Of a stretch of DNA of 64,000 nt, positions 34,876-42,987 are shown piece by piece. Numbering within the stretch: position 1 is the stretch's first letter; every line of letters begins with the position of its first letter. The stretch covers positions 124,001-188,000 of the forward strand of contig QHYH01000084.1 of NCBI GenBank assembly GCA_003223215.1, read 5' to 3'. The translations under genes and the position numbers were made by a program. Source of the DNA: Acidobacteriota bacterium (GTDB lineage Bacteria; Acidobacteriota; Terriglobia; Acidiferrales; UBA7541). The notes below the pieces were generated by a model that was not told the DNA's origin, did no database searches, and saw only the letters and a list, made by a program, of their open reading frames with translations.

Positions 34876-35370
34876 TTACCTTTGGAGCTCGCGCAGGCAC
34901 TCCGCGCAGTAGCCGCCAACTTCGGTGCGCGAAACCGTTACCTTCATGTTGAAGTCCCGCGCGATTTGGTTTTTCAGTTGTTCGTAGAGGCGGCTTTCGA
35001 ATTCGCGGACCTTGCCGCACCGCAGGCAGGCCACGTGAATGTGGTCCCGCGGACCGTGCGTCTCGTAATAGTGGCGGTCTCCGCGCAGGTGCAGCAGATC
35101 CAACTCATCGATCAAGCCTTCTTTTTTCAACAAGTCGATGGTTCGGTAGACGGTGACGATGTGCACGCCCGCGTCAATTTTCTGCGCCCTCTCGAGAATC
35201 TGGTCTACGTCGAGATGTTGCTCGGCGTCGTCCATCACTTGCAGGATTACGCGGCGCTGCCGGGTCATGCGAATGCGGCGCGCCGCTACCGCTTGCTGAA
35301 GTTTTCCGGTGGTCTCTGCGGTATTGAGGCGCTCACCGGTGGAAACCCGGTGGGCCGGCGAAGCTGGCAT
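34876..35370 (-). CDS. Fur family transcriptional regulator
   Basis: A 164-aa DNA-binding repressor. The winged helix spans about residues 25-105 (RMTRQRRVILQVM, HIVTVYRTIDLLKKEGLI). The dimerisation part holds metal sites: GPRDHIHVACLRCGKV and a C-terminal CAECL, giving the CxxC pairs of a structural zinc site. Which metal or peroxide it senses (Fur, Zur, PerR) cannot be decided. It lies 31 bases downstream of rseP on the same strand and ends two bases from the convergent MBL-RibF gene. Confidence 0.9.
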   Translation of the reverse strand: MPASPAHRVSTGERLNTAETTGKLQQAVAARRIRMTRQRRVILQVMDDAEQHLDVDQILERAQKIDAGVHIVTVYRTIDLLKKEGLIDELDLLHLRGDRHYYETHGPRDHIHVACLRCGKVREFESRLYEQLKNQIARDFNMKVTVSRTEVGGYCAECLRELQR

Positions 35371-35401
35371 GATTCATCCCCAGTGACGCGGAAGCTTCAG
35401 A

Positions 35402-36739
35402 CTAGGAATGAAAGGGAAGCAACCGCATCACGTCATTGTACATAACGTAAGCGAACAGCACCAAGAGGAACACCAAGCCCACTTGCACGAAGCGTTCCTT
35501 GAAGCTCATGCTGAAGTCGCGGCGGCGAATCCCTTCCATCGCGAGCAGCAGGATGTTACCCCCGTCAAGGATGGGAATCGGGAGCAGGTTGAGGATACCA
35601 AGGTTCAGGCTTAGCGCAGCCATCAGTGTGACGACGGCAAATGTGCCCTCCTGCACGGCCTGTCCCGCTTCGCTAGCAATCCCGATAACGCTCTGGAGCT
35701 GCTTCGCCGCCACTTTGCCGGTAATGAGCTTCCCCACGATGTCTACGACCTGCCAGGTCCCGCCGACGGTGAAATTCGTCGCGGTAGTCACTGCTTGTGG
35801 GAACCCAACCTTGCGGAAAGAGTATTCCTGTCCCGGCCGGATGCCGATAATCCACGCCGGTTCCCCTTTGTCATTCTTGTCGGAAACCGGGGTCACCGTG
35901 AAAGACAGCGTCTGATTCTTGCGCCGCACGGTCGTCTCGATGGGCTTGCCAGCCGGCTCCTGGATGGCCGTCACCATTTCCTGCCAGTTGTGGATAGGTT
36001 TGCCGTTGATGGACAAAATGACGTCATCCCGCCGAAGGCCGGCGCGGTACGCAGGCCTGTCTCGATCGGCCATACCGACAATGGGCCGATTCGGGGGATA
36101 GCCAAAAAGCATCTCCGGCACCTGCATGCCGGAGTCGGTCACCTCAACCGAGCGGATTTCGCCTTTGTGCTCAAAGCGGATTTGAAACTTCTGTCCGGCA
36201 AGGCCCTTGCCAAATTTGGAGTCACGGATATTCCACCAAGTCGGAGAGGACACGCCGTTCAGCCAGACGATGCGGTCGCCGGGCTCGACACCCGCCTTGG
36301 TTAGCGGCGAATCTTTCGGCAAGCTGAGAATCACCAGCGGCTGGTCCATGTACTTCGGATAAGGATTACCCTTGATGACGAAATAGCCCGTCAGCAAGAA
36401 CAGCGGAAAAATCAGATTGACCACCGGCCCGGCCAAGGAGATCAACGCGCGCTGCCAGCGCTTCTTGCTCATCAATTCATCGGGAGCGCCGGTAGGCTTT
36501 TGCTCCCCAGCATCAACGTCGCTCAGATCTTGACCCGCCATCCGGACGTAGCCGCCGAGTGGAATCGCGCTTACACGATAGTCCGTAGCGCCACGCTTCC
36601 AGCCAAAAAGCCGCGGCCCAAACCCGATGGAAAACACGTCCACGCGCACTCCAAACAAGCGCGCCACGATAAAATGTCCCCATTCGTGCACCAGGATCAG
36701 GATGCCCAGAACGAGGACGAAACCAATTGCGATGTTCAT
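35402..36739 (-). CDS. rseP: RIP metalloprotease RseP (site-2 protease)
   Basis: Intramembrane zinc protease, cleaving anti-sigma factors or signal-peptide remnants in the inner membrane. The active-site HEWGH motif lies in the first helix (GILILVHEWGHFIVARL). Two PDZ-like domains sit at about residues 125-205 (SPLTKAGVEPGDRIVWLNG) and 210-290 (RPAYRAGLRRDDVILSING). The third ligand region is NLGILNLLPIPILDGGN. Length is 445 aa from ATG 36739; the open frame to 36811 would overlap dxr. It belongs to the uppS-cdsA-dxr-rseP set. Confidence 0.95.
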   Translation of the reverse strand: MNIAIGFVLVLGILILVHEWGHFIVARLFGVRVDVFSIGFGPRLFGWKRGATDYRVSAIPLGGYVRMAGQDLSDVDAGEQKPTGAPDELMSKKRWQRALISLAGPVVNLIFPLFLLTGYFVIKGNPYPKYMDQPLVILSLPKDSPLTKAGVEPGDRIVWLNGVSSPTWWNIRDSKFGKGLAGQKFQIRFEHKGEIRSVEVTDSGMQVPEMLFGYPPNRPIVGMADRDRPAYRAGLRRDDVILSINGKPIHNWQEMVTAIQEPAGKPIETTVRRKNQTLSFTVTPVSDKNDKGEPAWIIGIRPGQEYSFRKVGFPQAVTTATNFTVGGTWQVVDIVGKLITGKVAAKQLQSVIGIASEAGQAVQEGTFAVVTLMAALSLNLGILNLLPIPILDGGNILLLAMEGIRRRDFSMSFKERFVQVGLVFLLVLFAYVMYNDVMRLLPFHS

Positions 36740-36785
36740 GCTTTGGACGAAGCCTCTTCTTTCACTTTCACACGGGAGTTCGCCA

Positions 36786-37985
36786 TTACGCGCTGCGGAC
36801 TTGCGCGGCAACGCCTCCCGCTACTTTGGCAATTTCTTCCTGGGCCATTCGACGGGCCTCGGCGTCCGCCGTAAGCACATCTTCCATCCTCTCCAGACGC
36901 CCGCCTGCGGTGCGCGACAGCACGCGCTCGATCACTTCAGGAATGCCCAGGAACGGGAGCCTTTGCTCGAGAAATGCGGAAACCGCGATTTCGTCGGCGG
37001 CATTCAATGCACATGGATACGCCCCGCCTTTTCTCATGGCTTCCCCCGCTAGCCGCAGGCAGGGGAACCTCCGCATCGACGCCTTCCTGAAATCCAAGCG
37101 CTTTAACTTGGTCCAATCGAGGGCCACCTGGTTGGATGCGACCCTCTCTGGATAGGTTAACGCATACTGGATGGGCATGCGCATGTCCGTCGGTCCGAGT
37201 TGCGCCAAAACGGAACCATCCACGAACTCCACCATGGAATGGATCGTCGATTGTGGATGAATCAGGACTTCAATGTGCTCCCCGCGAACGCCAAATAGCC
37301 AGTGCGCCTCGATGACCTCGAACCCCTTGTTCATCATCGTTGCCGAATCGATGGTGATGCGGTTCCCCATCCGCCAGTTGGGATGCGCCAGGGCCTGCTG
37401 CAGGGTGACGCTCTCGAGTTGCGCGAGGGGCGTCTCTCGGAACGGCCCTCCGGAAGCCGTCAGCACCAGGCGCCGCACTTCTCCGCGCGATCCGCCGCGC
37501 AAACACTGATGCAACGCGTTGTGCTCGCTATCCACCGGAAGAAGTTCGCGCCCCGCTTTCTTGGCTGCGGCCATCACCAGCTCGCCCGCCGCAACCAGCA
37601 CTTCCTTGTTGGAGAGCGCAACCGTCTTTCCCAGCTTCACCGCCTCGTAGGTCGCTTCCAACCCCACCACGCCCACTGCCGCAGAGACCACCACATCCGC
37701 TTTCGAATGCGTGGCGACGGCCAGCATACCCTCCCGGCCATGGTGAATCTCAGGCTTGCGCGCGAGGCCTTTTTCTCCGAGCCTTTGCGCAAGATCGTCG
37801 GCGCGCCGTGCGTCGGCCACGGACACCACTTCCGGCTGAAGCCGTGCAATCTGCCCCGTCAATTCTTCGAGGTTCGCCCCGGCAGCCAGCGCGACCACGC
37901 CGAATCTTCCCGGCAGCGACTCCACCACCGCAAGGCATTGCCGCCCAATCGAACCCGTCGAGCCCAGGATAGCAAGCTGCTTCAC
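36786..37985 (-). CDS. dxr: 1-deoxy-D-xylulose 5-phosphate reductoisomerase
   Basis: Makes 2-C-methyl-D-erythritol 4-phosphate in the MEP isoprenoid pathway, which feeds UppS. The NADPH motif is LGSTGSIGRQ. Metal and substrate motifs are VALSNKEVLV, PVDSEHNALHQCL, LTASGGPFRE, HPNWRMGNRITIDSATMMN and GFEVIEAHWLFG. Length is 399 aa. The GTG at 37985, with GGAA repeats upstream, begins two residues before LAILGSTG; the open frame to 38405 would overlap cdsA. The position between cdsA and rseP is the classic envelope cluster. Confidence 0.95.
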   Translation of the reverse strand: MKQLAILGSTGSIGRQCLAVVESLPGRFGVVALAAGANLEELTGQIARLQPEVVSVADARRADDLAQRLGEKGLARKPEIHHGREGMLAVATHSKADVVVSAAVGVVGLEATYEAVKLGKTVALSNKEVLVAAGELVMAAAKKAGRELLPVDSEHNALHQCLRGGSRGEVRRLVLTASGGPFRETPLAQLESVTLQQALAHPNWRMGNRITIDSATMMNKGFEVIEAHWLFGVRGEHIEVLIHPQSTIHSMVEFVDGSVLAQLGPTDMRMPIQYALTYPERVASNQVALDWTKLKRLDFRKASMRRFPCLRLAGEAMRKGGAYPCALNAADEIAVSAFLEQRLPFLGIPEVIERVLSRTAGGRLERMEDVLTADAEARRMAQEEIAKVAGGVAAQVRSA

Positions 37986-38032
37986 GAGGTTTCCGCTTCC
38001 CTTTGGCGCGAATTGAAGAGTTTTGCCGTCGG

Positions 38033-38908
38033 TTAAGATCGCGGCGAGTAGATCAGGATCCAATAATACCAGACAACCGGAATCGCCAGGATAAGGGCAT
38101 CGACCCGGTCGAGCACACCGCCATGACCGGGAAGCAGGCTTCCCGAGTCCTTCATTCCCGCACTGCGCTTGTAGCCAGACTCCAACAGGTCTCCCACTTG
38201 TCCCGCAATGTTTCCTAGAGCGGCCATTCCCATCAGGTGAAAGGGAGGCACGCTTACCCAGGGCATAAACGCCAGCGCTGCAACGAGCGAGCCGAGAAAC
38301 CCCGAAACGGTTCCTTCCCAGGTTTTCTTGGGACTCAGCTGAGGCGCCAGGGGATGCTTGCCGACCGCCCTTCCCACAAAATAGGCCACCGTATCGCTCG
38401 CCCAAACGATTGCCAAGGCAAACAACAGCAACAGGGGTCCCTGCGCCCCGGCGCCGTGTAGACGAATGGCAAACGAGAGTGGGAAGGCGACCAAGAGGAG
38501 TCCGCTCGCGCTGATACCCGCTGCCGGCAGCACCTCGACGAGAGGGCGTCGAGTTCCGACAGTGAGTACGGCAACCCCGAGAACAAACAGAAAAAACACC
38601 GCATCCAGGGTCGCTGCCCCGCCTGCAAACCAGCCGCCGCTTTCCTGCGCGATAAGGCCTCCCGCCAGGTTATACGACGGCGCCGACGACGCTCGCCACT
38701 GCGCATAGACAAGAACCAGCGCGCAGGTCCCCGTCCAGAAGCGGTAGGCGCGGTGTCCGATGGCCTCCCCGAGCGCAAAGTATTCAAATAGTCCAAGCAG
38801 CGTGACCAGGGCGATCGACAGCGCCACGATTGCGGTAGAGCCCCAAAGCACGAGTCCCACCACGAGCGGAACCAACACCACCGTGGTCGCCACGCGTTTC
38901 CAAGTCAT
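38033..38908 (-). CDS. cdsA: Phosphatidate cytidylyltransferase
   Basis: Makes CDP-diacylglycerol from phosphatidate and CTP in the inner membrane. It is a 291-aa, multi-helix protein (starts MTWKRVATTVVLVPLVVG). The signature region near the C-terminus reads SPKKTWEGTVSGFLG, then DLLESGYKRSAGMKDSGSLL and PGHGGVLDRVDAL, all conserved. ATG 38908 is chosen; the open frame to 39388 overlaps uppS. It is followed by dxr after 47 bases. Confidence 0.95.
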   Translation of the reverse strand: MTWKRVATTVVLVPLVVGLVLWGSTAIVALSIALVTLLGLFEYFALGEAIGHRAYRFWTGTCALVLVYAQWRASSAPSYNLAGGLIAQESGGWFAGGAATLDAVFFLFVLGVAVLTVGTRRPLVEVLPAAGISASGLLLVAFPLSFAIRLHGAGAQGPLLLLFALAIVWASDTVAYFVGRAVGKHPLAPQLSPKKTWEGTVSGFLGSLVAALAFMPWVSVPPFHLMGMAALGNIAGQVGDLLESGYKRSAGMKDSGSLLPGHGGVLDRVDALILAIPVVWYYWILIYSPRS

Positions 38909-39018
38909 GAAAGAGGATTCCCCTCGAGAATGCGCAGGCCCCATCTCATCACAATGACTGAAAAAAATCACGTTGCCGAGGCGTGCGGAGTGCGGGAAAA
39001 AATGCAGGATAGCAAAAA

Positions 39019-39864
39019 TCAGTTGCCCGCTACCCGGGCGGGTTTCTCGTTTGCGGGCTGGCCTTCTCGAATTCCTCCGTAGCGGCGCTCGCGCTTTTGA
39101 AACTCGACCAGCGCTTCCAGCAGCCGCGCGCGGTTGAAATCCGGCCACAGCGTGTCGGTTACGAAAATCTCCGCATAGGCGATTTGCCAGAGCAGAAAAT
39201 TGCTCACGCGCAACTCCCCGCTCGTTCGAATCAACAGGTCGGGGTCTGGCAGGCCCTCCGTGTACAAATGCTGCGCGATCTGTTCCGCCGTAATTCGCGA
39301 TGACGCGCCATGCCCGTTGTGTTCGCGGAGAATGGCGTTCATTGCGTCCACGATTTCCGCGCGCCCGCCATAATTCAGCGCCACGCAAAGCACCATGCCC
39401 TTGTTCCCTGCTGTCTTCTCCATCGCCTCGCGCGCGTCGTTTTGCACCGCAGCCGGCAACTCCTCGATGCGGCCGAGGAAACGCATGCGAATTTCGTTCC
39501 TTTGGAGCAGGGGCATCTCTTTTTTCAGGTATTCCCGCAAGAGCTGCATCAGGAAGTCAATTTCCGTTTGCGGCCGCCGCCAATTCTCCACCGAAAACGC
39601 ATACAGTGTCAGCGCTTCAATCTTCAATCGCGCGCAGGTTTCGATGGTCGTGCGCGCCGACTGCGTTCCCGAACGATGCCCGGCGATTCTGGGCAGGTGC
39701 CGCTTCTGGGCCCAGCGGCCGTTGCCGTCCATGATCACGGCTACGTGCCTCGGCATACGCGACAAGTCCAGCCTTTCGAGAAGCTGGGCTTCTTCCGCAG
39801 TTACCGGCCCCAGCGACTCGAGCGTCGGTCTGGCGAGCGTTGGATGGATTTTGGTTTGCGACAC
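39019..39864 (-). CDS. uppS: Undecaprenyl diphosphate synthase (cis-prenyltransferase)
   Basis: Extends farnesyl diphosphate with isopentenyl units to the C55 carrier for peptidoglycan and LPS precursors. Motifs: HVAVIMDGNGRWAQKR with the catalytic Asp, HRSGTQSARTT, LYAFSVENWRRP, VALNYGGRAEI and DLLIRTSGELRVSNFLLWQ. The 281-aa length includes a ~35-residue N-terminal extension before RMPRHVAV. First gene of uppS-cdsA-dxr-rseP. Confidence 0.95.
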   Translation of the reverse strand: MSQTKIHPTLARPTLESLGPVTAEEAQLLERLDLSRMPRHVAVIMDGNGRWAQKRHLPRIAGHRSGTQSARTTIETCARLKIEALTLYAFSVENWRRPQTEIDFLMQLLREYLKKEMPLLQRNEIRMRFLGRIEELPAAVQNDAREAMEKTAGNKGMVLCVALNYGGRAEIVDAMNAILREHNGHGASSRITAEQIAQHLYTEGLPDPDLLIRTSGELRVSNFLLWQIAYAEIFVTDTLWPDFNRARLLEALVEFQKRERRYGGIREGQPANEKPARVAGN

Positions 39865-39916
39865 AAGCCTGCCTGCAGACGGTTTTTCTCAAAAATCCCT
39901 TTACGCCGCAAAGTTA

Positions 39917-39951
39917 ACACACGCCGTTGGTGTGGCGCAACGGCTGCGTGT
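39917..39951 (-). terminator. Terminator-like hairpin after the NRAMP gene
   Basis: Minus strand: ACACGC-A-GCCGTTG pairs with CAACGGC-GTGTGT across an 8-base loop, 13 pairs with one bulged A and one G-T pair. TTAACTTT follows. It lies 45 bases downstream of the transporter stop, so it probably ends the operon. The T run is broken by AAC. Confidence 0.5.
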
Positions 39952-39995
39952 CCTAGGTAACATCTGGACTGGTATCAGGTGGTTGGCGGCCGCGG

Positions 39996-41297
39996 CTAAA
40001 ACAGCCCCGTATAGGTGAGAATCAGGGTCAGCACGATCATCCCAATCGCGGTCACCCACGCCACGATGTTGTAGGTCATCGTGTTGACGTACTCGCCCAT
40101 CAAGTCCCGCCGGTTCACCAGCAATAAGATAAAAATGACCACCACCGGCAGCCAAATTCCGTTGCCCACCTGTGAAAAAATCAGAATCTTCCACAGCGGG
40201 GCACGCGGCAAAAGCACGACCCCAGCCCCCACCACGATCAACACCGTGTACAACCAGTAGAAGATCGGCGCTTCGGCAAATTTGTGGTCAAGCCCGGCCT
40301 CGAATCCGAGTCCTTCACAAATGACGTGAGCTGTGGAAAGCGGCAGAATCGACGCCGCAAACAACGAAGCATTCAACAGGCCAAACGCAAACAGCGTGCC
40401 CGCCCATTTTCCCGCCAGGGGAATCAGCGCCTGAGCCGCCATCGCCGCGTCGTTGATGTTGCGGTGGCCGGAGGCATACAGAGTAGCCGCCGTACAAACG
40501 ATAATGAAGAATACGATCACCATGCAGCTGACGCTGCCGAAAATGACATCCGCGCGTGCCTGCGGGTACTGCCTCGGCCCAACCTTCTTCTCCACAAAAC
40601 CCGCCTGAAGATAGAAAAACTGCCACGGCGCAATCGTCGTCCCGATCAGCCCCGTCAACATAACCAGATACCCCGAATCCAAGTGCACGTTTGGAATCAC
40701 CGTGTGCTTTGCGGCAATCAGCCAATCGGGCTTGGCCAGAACGGCGGAAAATACATAGGACAAATACAATACGCAGGCAAAAAGAAAGATGACTTCCACC
40801 TGCCGGTACGTTCCCTGAATGACCAGAATCCAAACGAGTATCGCCGCGAGCGGAACCGCGACGTATTTGCTCACATGAAAAATTTGCATGGCCGCCGCGA
40901 CGCCGGCGAATTCCGCAACCACGTTGGCCAAATCCACAAAAAAACCCGTGATCATCACGAAGAACGTCGGGCGGAATCCGAATTCTTCGCGAATAAGGTC
41001 GGAGAGGCCCTTTCCTGTCACCACCCCCATGCGCGCGCACATCTCTTCGGTAACGTACAGCGCGATGGTCATCGGAATGAGCGCCCACAGGAGGGCATAG
41101 CCGTACTGGGCGCCGGCTTGGGTGTAAACGGTGATCCCTCCGGCATCGTTGTCCACATTGGAGGTGATCAGTCCCGGCCCGATCACCGCCAGCAACAGTA
41201 ACAGCCGCCGCCGCAGGCTGCGCAATCGCTTCTGCAGGCTGGCGCCGTGATTCTGCAGATTTTCTACGCCCGATCTCAACAATACCGCCCAGTTCAC
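39996..41297 (-). CDS. NRAMP (SLC11)-family divalent metal transporter, motif-divergent
   Basis: A 433-aa inner-membrane protein with about eleven helices. The overall NRAMP pattern is clear (LLAVIGPGLITSNVDNDAGG in helix 1; MCARMGVVTGKGLSDLIREE after helix 2). The classical metal-binding motifs are changed: helix 1 DPGN becomes DNDAGG, and the helix 6 MPH region reads TTIAPWQFFYLQ. Motif-divergent SLC11 clades include Mg2+ transporters (NRMT), so Mg2+ or Mn2+ are both possible. It starts 20 bases after a protein with MgtE_N and CBS domains, which points to a common metal-transport role. Confidence 0.85.
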   Translation of the reverse strand: MNWAVLLRSGVENLQNHGASLQKRLRSLRRRLLLLLAVIGPGLITSNVDNDAGGITVYTQAGAQYGYALLWALIPMTIALYVTEEMCARMGVVTGKGLSDLIREEFGFRPTFFVMITGFFVDLANVVAEFAGVAAAMQIFHVSKYVAVPLAAILVWILVIQGTYRQVEVIFLFACVLYLSYVFSAVLAKPDWLIAAKHTVIPNVHLDSGYLVMLTGLIGTTIAPWQFFYLQAGFVEKKVGPRQYPQARADVIFGSVSCMVIVFFIIVCTAATLYASGHRNINDAAMAAQALIPLAGKWAGTLFAFGLLNASLFAASILPLSTAHVICEGLGFEAGLDHKFAEAPIFYWLYTVLIVVGAGVVLLPRAPLWKILIFSQVGNGIWLPVVVIFILLLVNRRDLMGEYVNTMTYNIVAWVTAIGMIVLTLILTYTGLF

Positions 41298-41317
41298 TTC
41301 GCCTCGCTGCCCTTCCT

Positions 41318-42559
41318 CTAGCGCTTCAGCAGATGGGAGACCACGTCGTCCACGGCAATCGCCCCGATCGGTCGGTTGTCCTTATCCACTACCGTCAGCG
41401 TCCGTAAATTGTACTTGTCAAAGAGCTGGAACACCTCCTTCGCATCGGCTTCCGGCGCCAGGCTGACCAGAGGCTCCATCTTCAGCCCCGCCAAGGGCTC
41501 GTCTGGCGCTGCCAGAAGGATCCGCACCACGGGAACCACACCGGAATACTGGGCCTTGTGATCCAGCAAGACCACAGCGTCCAATTGGTCGAAGCTCTGG
41601 TCCTGCTTGCGCATCCATTCGAGCACCTCTTCCCGTGTCGCGGACTCGCTTACAAACACAAACTTCGTGTTCATCATGCCGCCCGCGGTTGCCCGGTCGA
41701 ACTCCAACAATTCGCGAACCTCCTTCGCCTCGTGCCCGGGCATCTCCTCGAGCAATTCCTCCGAAGTTTCCTTGGACAAGTCCGCAAGCACGTCGGCGGC
41801 GGCGTCGGGTGCCATTTCCTCCAGTATGTCCGCGGCCTTTTCCGGATCGAGATCCTCGACGATCTGCGTGGTCAGCCGTGCGTCCAATTCGCCCAAGACC
41901 GCTGCGGCAGTCTGTTCGTCCAGGGAGGCAATGATGCTCTGGCGTTCCGAAGCCGAAAGTTCTTCCATGATGTCCGCCAGATCAGCGGGATGCAGGTCTT
42001 CGAGTTTTTCGTGGGTGATGCGCAGCTTCACGCGCCGCAGGGGATCCGGTTCAATTAGGTTGACAAACTCCCAGCGGATGGAGCGCTGGGGCAACTGGCT
42101 TTGCAGCTTGCGCACCACCTTGGAGGGAACCACGCCTTGCAGCAGCCGCCGGATCGCCCCCGGAAGCCCCACGTCTACCTGCGTCAGGCGTAACTCCACA
42201 TTGCCGTTCGAACGTTGTTCCGCCAGGTCGAGGTCGTTCACGCGCACAACTTTTCGTCCGCGCGTGTCGATGATTTGCTGGTCCAGCAGGTCTTTCTGCA
42301 CCGCCAGCCACGACTCGTTCGGCTGATAAATCTCGAGTGCCTTTTCTCCTACGTTCAGCCTTATCTTTCCATCGGACACCGAAGCCACTTGATTGTGCTT
42401 GGCCACCAAAGGCTGAAAGTGGCCGCGCGACAGCAAAAAGTGCGAGATGCGATTGGGGGCCTCCGCAGGCTCGATGAAGAATTCGCGGACGCGCCCCACA
42501 TAGTTCCCTTGGACGTCATAAGTCTTGACGCCCATCAATTCCGTGGCGTAAAGCTCCAT
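41318..42559 (-). CDS. PRC-barrel / MgtE_N / CBS protein without membrane domain
   Basis: A 413-aa soluble protein. Residues 1-75 and roughly 88-145 look like two PRC-barrel-type beta domains (VKTYDVQGNYVGRVREFFI; IIDTRGRKVVRVNDLDL). Residues ~190-290 are an MgtE intracellular N domain, with repeated helices such as LHPADLADIMEELSASE and LDPEKAADILEEMAPDAA. Residues ~290-413 are a CBS pair (GGMMNTKFVFVSESATREEV; NLRTLTVVDKDNRPIGAIAVDDV). In MgtE these domains gate the Mg2+ channel; here the channel part is absent and an NRAMP gene follows. AGGAGGTGA precedes ATG 42559. Likely a metal-sensing regulator of the transporter. Confidence 0.88.
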   Translation of the reverse strand: MELYATELMGVKTYDVQGNYVGRVREFFIEPAEAPNRISHFLLSRGHFQPLVAKHNQVASVSDGKIRLNVGEKALEIYQPNESWLAVQKDLLDQQIIDTRGRKVVRVNDLDLAEQRSNGNVELRLTQVDVGLPGAIRRLLQGVVPSKVVRKLQSQLPQRSIRWEFVNLIEPDPLRRVKLRITHEKLEDLHPADLADIMEELSASERQSIIASLDEQTAAAVLGELDARLTTQIVEDLDPEKAADILEEMAPDAAADVLADLSKETSEELLEEMPGHEAKEVRELLEFDRATAGGMMNTKFVFVSESATREEVLEWMRKQDQSFDQLDAVVLLDHKAQYSGVVPVVRILLAAPDEPLAGLKMEPLVSLAPEADAKEVFQLFDKYNLRTLTVVDKDNRPIGAIAVDDVVSHLLKR

Positions 42560-42628
42560 GGATTTTCACCTCCTGCCTTCGCTCCGGGCCAGGCGGCGGG
42601 TTGGCCTCGGGAAGCCCCGGCCGGCAAC

Positions 42629-42663
42629 AAAAAACCCGCTCACCGAAGAACCTCGGCGGCGGG
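42629..42663 (-). terminator. Intrinsic terminator in the leader of the MgtE_N/CBS-NRAMP operon
   Basis: Minus strand: CCCGC pairs with GCGGG, with an inner CCGA/TCGG stem and loop GGTTCT, followed directly by TTTTTT (plus-strand A run 42629-42634). It lies 70 bases upstream of the start codon at 42559 and 28 bases after the leader ORF stop, so it is placed to act as an attenuator. The upstream CYTH gene ends 325 bases earlier, too far to need it. Confidence 0.65.
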
Positions 42664-42691
42664 CAAGTGTCTGACAGGATTGGACTTACCT

Positions 42692-42844
42692 TTAGCCGCC
42701 GCTGAACCCTCCCCAACCCACCGGTTGTGCCTTTGCCTGGGCCGTGCGCGACTCAATCGGGATTGGCAACCCTTGAATCCGTTCTCGGGCACACAGCTTC
42801 CAGAAGCTTTTAGGGCCAGGCTCGAGTTCGTTGCTCGTGCTCAT
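42692..42844 (-). CDS. Candidate 50-aa leader peptide
   Basis: ORF inside the ~320-nt leader, from ATG 42844 to TAA 42692. Early codons specify NELEPGPK and later ones GLPIPIE, acidic and proline residues as in the MgtL leader of enterobacterial mgtA, where such codons destabilise ribosomes at low Mg2+. Its last codons (FSGG) contain GCGGCGGC (42695-42702), which can pair with the 5' arm of the terminator at 42654-42662. Full translation would mask that pairing and favour termination. No good Shine-Dalgarno is seen before the ATG, which is a weakness. It could also be an unrelated small protein. Confidence 0.4.
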   Translation of the reverse strand: MSTSNELEPGPKSFWKLCARERIQGLPIPIESRTAQAKAQPVGWGGFSGG

Positions 42845-42895
42845 CGAAAGGGTCCACGTAATCGTTCGTGACCGCTTTGGCGGTCTCCCATTGCA

Positions 42896-42924
42896 TTGAT
42901 AAGCTGCGCTTATCGCAATGTCAA
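42896..42924 (-). promoter_or_regulatory. Sigma70-type promoter with embedded inverted-repeat operator
   Basis: Minus strand: -35 TTGACA (42919-42924), a 17-base spacer and -10 TATCAA (42896-42901), near consensus. Inside it GATAAGC (42898-42904) and GCTTATC (42908-42914) are a perfect 7-bp inverted repeat around TGC, with TTGC/GCAA flanks at 42891-42894 and 42915-42918. A dimeric regulator bound here would cover the -10 element. Transcription would start near 42888, about 330 bases before the MgtE_N/CBS start. Confidence 0.65.
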
Positions 42925-42987
42925 GCGCAGAATGAAGTTTCATCAAATTTTTTTCCAATCCAGCTACTCCGGCAGGCGAGAACCAGA

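Noticed and set aside
33461-35020. 519-codon open frame antisense to the MBL-RibF gene
   Set aside because: Covers the fusion gene and overlaps the Fur gene; no domain is visible.
42560-42890. M-box or yybP-ykoY metal riboswitch before the MgtE_N/CBS gene
   Set aside because: I could not match the conserved cores of either class; the leader ORF and terminator pairing explain the region better.
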